Source: an uncultured Gammaproteobacteria bacterium
Lineage (GTDB): Bacteria; Pseudomonadota; Gammaproteobacteria; Coxiellales; Coxiellaceae
DNA: 41,741 nt
Reading direction: 5' to 3'
Assembly: GCA_902581285.1 (NCBI GenBank)
Contig: CACHNP010000014.1
Location: forward strand, 1 to 41,741
Below are positions 27,118 to 33,568 of this stretch, piece after piece. Positions within the stretch are counted from its first letter, which is position 1, and every line of letters starts with the position of its first letter. The translations under genes and the position numbers were made by a program. A model generated the notes under the pieces. That model worked only from the letters and a program-made list of their open reading frames with translations, was not told the DNA's origin and made no database searches.

Positions 27118-27606
27118 ATGACAACATACATGCAAATAGATGGTATACAAGGTGACGTTACGGCAAAAGGTCACGAAAACTGGATTGCAATTAATGATTT
27201 TAATTTTGGAGTCAAACGAACCCTCTCCACAGACCCCGGAAGAATTGCGGATCGTGAAAGCACGCGCCCAAGCATCAGCGAAGTCACTTTGGTAAAAAAA
27301 ATGGATAAAAGTTCCCCGCTTTTATTTAGCGAATCGTGCGTAGGAAAAGCTAAACCTACCATCAAAATTCATTGTTGCCAAACTGATAACAGTCTAAACC
27401 CTTACGCTGAAATTACACTTAATAACGTGATTGTAAGTGGTTATCATGTGTCTTCCGAACACAAGTCTGGTAGTCATTACCCACATGAAAACATCACGCT
27501 TAACTTTGACAAAATAGAACTTCGCTACATACCATACGATAGTCAAAACCAAGCCCAAAGCCCAATCCCTGCCGGGTATGACTTAAAGCAAGCTGTGGCA
27601 GCGTAA
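27118..27606 (+). CDS. hcp: Hcp, T6SS inner-tube protein
   Basis: Hexameric ring protein that stacks into the expelled tube and may carry small effectors in its lumen. The 162-aa product matches the family: MTTYMQIDGIQGDVTAKGHENWI, with the QIDGIQGD..AKGHE..I core, VKRTLSTDPGRIADRE, STRPSISEVTLVKKMDKSSP and ENITLNFDKIELRY. No toxin extension follows. A GGAAT site precedes the ATG. Located 161 bases upstream of the toxin-bearing vgrG, with a strong RNA hairpin between, and preceded by the shared 15-base motif. Confidence 0.95.
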   Translation: MTTYMQIDGIQGDVTAKGHENWIAINDFNFGVKRTLSTDPGRIADRESTRPSISEVTLVKKMDKSSPLLFSESCVGKAKPTIKIHCCQTDNSLNPYAEITLNNVIVSGYHVSSEHKSGSHYPHENITLNFDKIELRYIPYDSQNQAQSPIPAGYDLKQAVAA

Positions 27607-27612
27607 CATTTA

Positions 27613-27687
27613 TGGGCTAAACCAGGCGTCACTATAGAAACAGCAGCTCCTACTGACTAATTTTATAGTGTTAGCAAGTTTAGCCCA
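27613..27687 (+). other. long two-stem RNA hairpin between hcp and vgrG
   Basis: An outer perfect 10-bp stem, TGGGCTAAAC (27613-27622) with GTTTAGCCCA (27678-27687), encloses a second stem, CACTATA (27630-27636) with TATAGTG (27664-27670), extendable by a G-T and two A-T pairs. The two are separated by symmetric 7-base internal loops. No T-run follows on either strand, so it is not a standard terminator. It may stabilise or process the hcp mRNA. Confidence 0.7.
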
Positions 27688-27767
27688 CCTAAAATGAAAA
27701 TGACACAACCTTAAAAAAAACTCATACAACCACAACAGACTAACCAAGATAAGAAAGAAGGATCAGA

Positions 27768-30158
27768 GTGAGTACCGTCATACAATCACATAAACGTCTA
27801 TCACTCATTACCTCATTGCCCCTACCTTCTGATATTAGTGTGGAACGTTTTTTTGGCGAAGAAAAACTCAATCATGAATTTACTTGGAATCTGTACTTAC
27901 GATCACACAGCTCAATAGACACACGTGATTGGCTATACCAAAAAATAACCATTTGTTCGCATGACAACATAGAAGCTAACCGATTTTTTTCAGGCATTAT
28001 AAGCTCAATAAAACATCAACGATGTCAAGCTGGCAATCAAGCTGAAACACTTCATATCACACTTAAATCCTGGTTCTCATTATTACAGCATGAGACTGAT
28101 TGTCGCATTTTTCAAAATAAAACAACGTTGGAAATCATCAACAGTATCTTCAAACAACACCGTCTCCCACCACCTATACAGCAACATCTCACTAAAACAT
28201 ACCACCCTAGAAAATACTGTACACAGTATAATGAAAGCACACATCATTTTATTTGCCGCCTGTTGGCAGATGAGGGAGTACACTTCATTTTTAAACACAC
28301 AAAACAACAACACCACTTGGTTTTAATTGATCAATTTTACCAAGAGCCCGTTGTTAATATCGATACAAGTGATCACTTTTCAAAAGAAAATATGCCGATA
28401 ACCAGACAATCGATCCAACCAAACCAGTTCGCAACCAAAGACTATGACTACCACAACCCCAACACGGATCTCTTTCTAAAGCATTTGACAAATCAAAACC
28501 ACCTAACAGCGACAAGGAAACCACTCTCACAGTATCTTTACCCCGGGCATTACCAACAGCAATCAAAAGGACAAAACGTCTTAAAAAGAGTCTCAATGAC
28601 ACAGGAAAGGCAGCCCATTAATGTGGTCATCTCGCCATCATTAAATCCATCATTAAACAACATCATTAACGGTCACCAATTATGTTCGCCTTGTAGAATC
28701 GTTGCAATTGAGTACCATTATAAATCCATATCCGACACTAGTAGTATAAGCCAATATGCTGTCATTAACGCCACGCCGGCAAACCGCTTTTTTTATCCTC
28801 CCGTGATGAGAAAGCCCATCATGCCTGGTGGGCAAACCGCAACCGTAACCGGTCCTAAAAACGATACCGTCTTTACAGATGAGCAGGGTCGTGTGAAGAT
28901 ACGCTTTAACTGGGACAGATCAAACTCCAAAAACTCGCAAAGCAGTTGCTGGGTTAGAGTCAGTCAAGCGTTAGCCGGAGATGGTTGGGGTGTCAAATTT
29001 ACACCTCAAATCAACACCGAGGTTTGGGTTGACTTTATTGATGGCGACCCAGATCGACCGGTTATAACGCGACAGGCTTACAATGGATTGAACTCATCTC
29101 CTTTCTCATTTCAATCGGGTTATTGTAATGGCATTCAATCGCCCAATGAAGAACCGCACACCCCTCCAAATCTTTTAAAGTTTGACGACAATTGCAACAG
29201 CAACCACGTTCGCTTAAATGCACAAAAAAAACTTCTCTACAACGCTAAAAACAATATTCGTATTGCAGTCAAGGGTAATGAAAAACACACTATCAAAACA
29301 GGCAACCTCAGCCACCTTTCAAAGCAAGGCGAATATCATCTAACTGCCGAACGTATTCATTTACAATCTGGTAGTAGTAACATACTGCTAGAAAAAGACA
29401 AAATCATGTTTGACACAAACTGCGTTAGAATAAACTGCTCCACGCTTTCACCAGCAGCGCTATCAGGTGTACCTCTTGGCTTCATGAGAAACATGGCTGG
29501 AGCCACGACAATGGGTGGAATTGATGCGACAAGTATGAGTGGCATCGCAACCTCATCATCATTGATAGAAAGTAGCGCCACACTTTCGGCAACCGCCACC
29601 GGCGCAATTGAAGGCGTAGAACTGGGCGAACTCGCAGGGCCATTAGGGGCATTGTTGGGGTTAGCGTTAGGAGGTTTGATTGGGTTCGCAGTTAAAGAAG
29701 TTAAGGATCATTTCAAACCATCACCCTCACCAATACCTGACCAGCCAAAACCAGAACCCATCCCCTACCCTCAAACTGATGCAAAACCATCGATACCTCC
29801 ATTTATTCCACTCGGGCCAACACCCGATGTAACAAAGCAATCAGTCTCTTCGCCTACCGAAACCGCAACTAACCACTCTAAGCCATATTACACGCATGAG
29901 ACATACCATCAACCACCATCGGAGCTACCGGCATTTCCTGATGCAAAACCTGAAAAAGGCAAAACGCCTATTGGTCGAAGTAGAAAAATCAGGCGACGCT
30001 GGGTTGATAGAAAAAACAAAAACATATTAGAATGGGATTACCAGCACGGGACTGTGGAAAAATACGATAAAACTGGAAAAAAACACCTTGGTGAATTTGA
30101 CCCGAAAACAGGACAACAAACAAAACCCGCCAACCCAAAGCGACGTATTAAAAAGTAA
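27768..30158 (+). CDS. VgrG T6SS spike with C-terminal colicin E3-type rRNase domain
   Basis: A specialised spike of 796 aa. Residues ~1-470 form a canonical VgrG: LSLITSLPLPSDISVERFFGEEKLNHEF, (cited in part), FICRLLADEGVHFIFKH, and the gp5 OB-fold WVRVSQALAGDGWGVKF with VDFIDGDPDRPVITRQAYN. A beta-helix follows to ~570. Then come a Gly/Ala/Ser stretch, a hydrophobic segment (GPLGALLGLALGGLIGFAV, ~622-642) and a Pro-rich linker (~650-730). Residues ~736-796 match the colicin E3 16S rRNA nuclease: RRRW, EWDYQHGTVE, HLGEFDPKTG and NPKRRIKK. Asp757, His760, Glu764 and Arg792 keep the exact E3 spacing (D55, H58, E62, R90). GTG start with a GGATC ribosome site. Expected to cleave 16S rRNA in the decoding centre of recipient bacteria. 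The toxin call rests on remembered sequence but the match is long and ungapped. Confidence 0.92.
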   Translation: MSTVIQSHKRLSLITSLPLPSDISVERFFGEEKLNHEFTWNLYLRSHSSIDTRDWLYQKITICSHDNIEANRFFSGIISSIKHQRCQAGNQAETLHITLKSWFSLLQHETDCRIFQNKTTLEIINSIFKQHRLPPPIQQHLTKTYHPRKYCTQYNESTHHFICRLLADEGVHFIFKHTKQQHHLVLIDQFYQEPVVNIDTSDHFSKENMPITRQSIQPNQFATKDYDYHNPNTDLFLKHLTNQNHLTATRKPLSQYLYPGHYQQQSKGQNVLKRVSMTQERQPINVVISPSLNPSLNNIINGHQLCSPCRIVAIEYHYKSISDTSSISQYAVINATPANRFFYPPVMRKPIMPGGQTATVTGPKNDTVFTDEQGRVKIRFNWDRSNSKNSQSSCWVRVSQALAGDGWGVKFTPQINTEVWVDFIDGDPDRPVITRQAYNGLNSSPFSFQSGYCNGIQSPNEEPHTPPNLLKFDDNCNSNHVRLNAQKKLLYNAKNNIRIAVKGNEKHTIKTGNLSHLSKQGEYHLTAERIHLQSGSSNILLEKDKIMFDTNCVRINCSTLSPAALSGVPLGFMRNMAGATTMGGIDATSMSGIATSSSLIESSATLSATATGAIEGVELGELAGPLGALLGLALGGLIGFAVKEVKDHFKPSPSPIPDQPKPEPIPYPQTDAKPSIPPFIPLGPTPDVTKQSVSSPTETATNHSKPYYTHETYHQPPSELPAFPDAKPEKGKTPIGRSRKIRRRWVDRKNKNILEWDYQHGTVEKYDKTGKKHLGEFDPKTGQQTKPANPKRRIKK

Positions 30159-30168
30159 GGAAAAAATC

Positions 30169-30432
30169 ATGGAAAAAATTGAACGTTACATAGCCTGTTA
30201 TGATAAAAGCACATCTCAGCTAGTGAAAAAAATAACCATTCCGGATGTGCCACTGGTAAAACTGAGTGAAGCGATAGGTAGGATTGAGACTGACATAAAA
30301 GAAGACCCGCTCTTATATTATGATTACCCAATCAATGAGACCAACCTTAAACAGCTCCAATTTACTCTCTCAATAACAATACCAATTGAGGCTTTCTCTT
30401 GTTACCTCGAGTGCACCAGTAAAACTGAGTGA
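30169..30432 (+). CDS. putative immunity protein for the VgrG-E3 toxin
   Basis: An 87-aa, mildly acidic, cytoplasmic protein starting 10 bases after the toxin stop, with AAGGA 7 bases before its ATG. The open frame also extends back into vgrG, but the ribosome site marks the real start. Sequence features are IERYIACYDKSTSQLVKKI near the N-terminus and EDPLLYYDYPINETNLKQL, then a final YLEC. This layout (Y..xYDK.T..LV, DDP..Y.YPI, ...LEC) resembles small proteins I recall beside E3-type toxins (DUF7683-like), and it does not resemble the classical colicin E3 immunity protein. Position, size and charge suggest immunity, protecting the producer's own ribosomes. Function is inferred. Confidence 0.68.
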   Translation: MEKIERYIACYDKSTSQLVKKITIPDVPLVKLSEAIGRIETDIKEDPLLYYDYPINETNLKQLQFTLSITIPIEAFSCYLECTSKTE

Positions 30433-30525
30433 GAAATATCCGTAAACACATGCAGAATTCAAATAAAATCCGCCTGTAGCACGGAAACGGTGCAAATCCA
30501 CTTTCATTGAGTTAAGATACAAACC

Positions 30526-31344
30526 ATGAAAGATTCTGTCAGCGTCATTATTCCCACTTACAATCGCGCCCACACGCTTGCTCGAGCATTGGACAGCGTT
30601 TTAGCGCAAACACAACCTGCTAATGAAATTATTGTAATCGATGACGGATCAACCGATGGAACAAAACAATTACTTGCTGATCATTACCCTCAAGTTAAGT
30701 GCATAACACAGTCACAACAAGGCGTGAGCGCCAGTCGAAACCGCGGGATAAAACAAGCACAGTCTAAATGGATAGCTTTGCTTGACTCAGATGACAGTTG
30801 GCATACAAACAAACTAGAACAACAATGGCTTGCGCTCAAAGCCGAACCCAACCCACTGTGTCACACAGATGAAATATGGATTCGGCAGTCAAAGAGAGTC
30901 AACCCAAAGGTAAAGCACACAAAATCCAGCGAGAACTTATTTGAAAGAAGCCTTGAGCTCTGCCTAATTTCACCGTCAAGCGCCTTAATGCTGCGCTCAC
31001 TATTTGACAACGTCGGTTATTTTGATGAAAACCTTCCAGCCTGCGAAGACTACGACTTATGGCTAAGAATTACAGCAAAGTACCAAACCACGTTTGTAAA
31101 ACAAGCATTAATCACAAAATACGGTGGTCATGACGATCAGTTGTCCCGTCAATTTTGGGGCATGGACCGTTTCCGAATAAGGGCACTGTTAAACTGCTTA
31201 AATACAGAGTCGTTAACACCAAACCAGTCACTTGCGGTCAAAACCACATTGAAAAAAAAGGCGACCATCCTCAAACAAGGAGCCATCAAACGCAACAACA
31301 TGACATGGGCAACAGAGCTGCAAAGTATGATTGATACGCTATAA
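30526..31344 (+). CDS. family 2 glycosyltransferase
   Basis: Transfers a sugar from a nucleotide-sugar donor, probably to a surface glycan. The 272-aa product has a complete GT-A core: VSVIIPTYNRAHTLARALDSV, IIVIDDGSTDGT, GVSASRNRGI and the metal-binding LLDSDDSW, followed by the acceptor-side PACEDYDLWLRITAKY with its ED.(D)LWLR motif. No membrane segment is seen, so it is cytoplasmic or peripheral. The donor and product are unknown. The gene heads a three-gene plus-strand cassette with a nucleosidase-like and an SPL-like gene, with a 241-base gap before the second. Confidence 0.92.
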   Translation: MKDSVSVIIPTYNRAHTLARALDSVLAQTQPANEIIVIDDGSTDGTKQLLADHYPQVKCITQSQQGVSASRNRGIKQAQSKWIALLDSDDSWHTNKLEQQWLALKAEPNPLCHTDEIWIRQSKRVNPKVKHTKSSENLFERSLELCLISPSSALMLRSLFDNVGYFDENLPACEDYDLWLRITAKYQTTFVKQALITKYGGHDDQLSRQFWGMDRFRIRALLNCLNTESLTPNQSLAVKTTLKKKATILKQGAIKRNNMTWATELQSMIDTL

Positions 31345-31512
31345 AAACAAGTGACAAGATCATTATCAGATAAGTTAAAATTTAACCAATAAGACGATAA
31401 GCAGGAATCTAAATAACCAGAACCGAGCCATCAATTGCAATAACGAGACATCGAACAGTCACCAGCCACGCTGACAAGACCCTCACACTAAACGGAAAAT
31501 CGATTAGAAACA

Positions 31513-31535
31513 TGACATTAAACATAACATTGTCA
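31513..31535. repeat. inverted repeat overlapping the -35 box
   Basis: TGACA (31513-31517) and TGTCA (31531-31535), 13 bases apart; the right arm lies within the TTGTCA -35 box of the following promoter. Placement fits an operator, but the arms are short. Confidence 0.3.
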
Positions 31536-31558
31536 AGGGTCTAAAGCAGATATATAAT
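31530..31558 (+). promoter_or_regulatory. strong sigma70-type promoter for the nucleosidase-SPL pair
   Basis: TTGTCA (31530-31535), a 17-base spacer and a perfect TATAAT (31553-31558), about 27 bases before the ATG at 31586, with an AGGA ribosome site in between. It makes the nucleosidase and SPL-like genes a separate transcription unit from the glycosyltransferase. Confidence 0.72.
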
Positions 31559-31585
31559 GCAACACTTTAGCAGGAACCCAAACAC

Positions 31586-32395
31586 ATGCATAAAGGTCAC
31601 GTTATAATCGTCTGCGCACTACCCGCTGAGTCCAGACCATGGATTACGTTATTTAAACTACAACGTCAACACGGTGAACAGGCATTCACTCGTTACTGCA
31701 ACGCGTCTAACACCATCAGCTTGATTGAGTCAGGCATGGGTGTTTTAGCAGCCGCAACCGCGACTGCCAGCGCCTTTTATTTATCAGGCTCACAACAACA
31801 CACCGTCTTTTGTAACATCGGAATCGCGGGTGGACGACACCCCATAGGCTCTGTGTATGAAGCGAATAAAATCACCCATGCAGAAACAGGGCAATCAGAA
31901 TACCCCCTTCCGCGATTTGATTTACCCTCTGAAAACCTCATTACCCTGAACAAACCAAGCAGTCATTTTACCGGAAATTCACTTCATGACATGGAGGCAT
32001 TTGGATTTTATAAATCAGCGTCTCGTTTAGTCGAGCACGAGCAAATTTGCGTGATTAAATGCGTTTCAGATAGTGATAAAGACAATATCAAACATGTCAA
32101 CGCTCAATTTGTAACGCAGTTATTAGAAAAGCAATCGGAGACAATCGAGCAGTGTATCGAAAAATGCACTCTTTTATCAAACACTGAAGCCAAGATTCAC
32201 AGCAACCACTTACCACTGTACGAATCTTGTTTACAACAGGCGCATTTTACAGAATATCAAAAACAGCAACTCAAAAAAAACTGTCGTCAAGTACACGCCT
32301 TAGACAGCTCAATTGAATCAGCACAATGGGAAAATTGCAACGATGCAAAGCAGTTATTACATAACCAGAGCAAACTCATTGAACAACTGATATAA
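31586..32395 (+). CDS. phosphorylase-superfamily nucleosidase-like protein
   Basis: Member of the purine nucleoside phosphorylase / MTA-SAH nucleosidase fold. Of 269 aa, the diagnostic parts are the N-terminal VIIVCALPAESRPW, SLIESGMGVLAAATA, CNIGIAGGRHPIGSVYEANKI (cited in part) and HDMEAFGFYKSA, where DMEA is the nucleoside-binding motif with the ribose-contacting Met-Glu pair. The C-terminal ~100 residues are helical and less conserved. The actual substrate is unknown. It is followed 13 bases later by the SPL-like radical-SAM gene, which implies a joint role, possibly in processing modified nucleosides, though that is inference. Confidence 0.8.
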   Translation: MHKGHVIIVCALPAESRPWITLFKLQRQHGEQAFTRYCNASNTISLIESGMGVLAAATATASAFYLSGSQQHTVFCNIGIAGGRHPIGSVYEANKITHAETGQSEYPLPRFDLPSENLITLNKPSSHFTGNSLHDMEAFGFYKSASRLVEHEQICVIKCVSDSDKDNIKHVNAQFVTQLLEKQSETIEQCIEKCTLLSNTEAKIHSNHLPLYESCLQQAHFTEYQKQQLKKNCRQVHALDSSIESAQWENCNDAKQLLHNQSKLIEQLI

Positions 32396-32408
32396 GGAGA
32401 GCCCTGAA

Positions 32409-33398
32409 ATGAAAAAAACGATTTATGTTGAATCGCATTTAATGGATCACCCCAGAGTTCAATTAATACTGAATCGATACAAGGACAAAACCGTCATTAC
32501 ATGCCAGCATCATGGAGAAATATTTAATCGAAAAAACCAGAATTTTCGCCAGCAAAAAACCAACCCGGCTATTATTTTAGCAGAGAAGACAGGACGTAAA
32601 GTCATACCCAGTCCAAGTGGGTTTGGTATTGATAACAACAGAAATTATTACTTTTCCCACATGCTTAACTGCCCATTCGATTGCCGTTATTGTTTTTTAC
32701 AGGGACTGTACCAAAGCGCTCATCATGTCATTTATGTGAATTATGAACATTTCATGGATGAAATAAAGCAAACCGTGTTAGAAGAGGACACGCCTTGCAC
32801 TTTTTTTTCCGGATACAATGCAGACTCTCTAGCACTGGAGCCAATCACACACTTCGCACGCGAATTTTTGCCATTTTTCTCAGGACTACGCAACGCCACA
32901 TTGGAGCTTCGATCAAAAAGCGCAAATATCCGAGAACTACTCAAACACCCAGCATCAAAAAACATTATCGTGGCATTCAGTTTAAACCCAGATATCATAT
33001 GTGACCAACACGAATACAAAGCAGCTTCACTCAGCAAGCGAATCAAAGCAATTAAACAAGCGTCAGCTCATGGCTATTCAGTTGGAGTTAGGATTGATCC
33101 CGTTATCTATTGCAATAATTTTAAAACGGTGTACCGCAGTTTTATTGAACATTTAGCCAAGGAAATTGGACATTGCCACATACATTCAATCAGCCTGGGT
33201 GGGCTGCGATTTCCGGCAAAGATGCATGAGAAAATAGTCAAGCTTTACCCCTCTAATAAACTACTCAATCAGGTAAAAAAAACAACAAAAAAGCAAGTCA
33301 GTTACCCGGAACAGTTAGAAAAAGACATGCTAAACTATGTGCAAAGCTTACTATCACAGCATTTTAGCGAAATACCGCAATTTAACTGCACAAATTAA
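32409..33398 (+). CDS. spore photoproduct lyase-like radical SAM protein
   Basis: The 329-aa product has the radical-SAM cluster motif Cys88-x3-Cys92-x2-Cys95 in HMLNCPFDCRYCFLQG, where the flanking C(Y/F)LQ is characteristic of the SPL family. True SPL repairs the UV thymine dimer of spores; this organism shows no sign of sporulation. At the place where Bacillus SplB has its hydrogen-donor Cys141 (a CTSD segment) I read YNAD in SGYNADSLALEP, so a different reaction is likely. Later motifs IVAFSLNPD and VGVRIDPVIY fit the barrel. A GGAGAG site precedes the ATG. The pairing with the nucleosidase-like gene suggests a nucleic-acid or nucleoside substrate. Confidence 0.82.
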   Translation: MKKTIYVESHLMDHPRVQLILNRYKDKTVITCQHHGEIFNRKNQNFRQQKTNPAIILAEKTGRKVIPSPSGFGIDNNRNYYFSHMLNCPFDCRYCFLQGLYQSAHHVIYVNYEHFMDEIKQTVLEEDTPCTFFSGYNADSLALEPITHFAREFLPFFSGLRNATLELRSKSANIRELLKHPASKNIIVAFSLNPDIICDQHEYKAASLSKRIKAIKQASAHGYSVGVRIDPVIYCNNFKTVYRSFIEHLAKEIGHCHIHSISLGGLRFPAKMHEKIVKLYPSNKLLNQVKKTTKKQVSYPEQLEKDMLNYVQSLLSQHFSEIPQFNCTN

Positions 33399-33568
33399 AA
33401 TCAGGCGCAAGTTGGGAAAAGCAGAAACCCGTCTTAATTATTAAAAAAAATTGAAATACTAATATTTATTTAACTAAAAACGTTCATTAAGTAGACAAAA
33501 AAGCAAAAATTGGAAACTAACTGATAAAAAAGTTACACTACTGAAAACAAATCATACAGAGAATAAAG

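Noticed and set aside
26820-27131. Minus-strand 103-codon hydrophobic open frame upstream of hcp
   Set aside because: It starts inside hcp, is antisense to A-rich DNA (which gives Phe/Leu/Ile/Val), and has no ribosome site.
29972-30158. DNase or tRNase (colicin E9 or E5/D-like) reading of the VgrG C-terminus
   Set aside because: No HNH motif is present and the residue pattern and spacing match the 16S rRNase of colicin E3 throughout.
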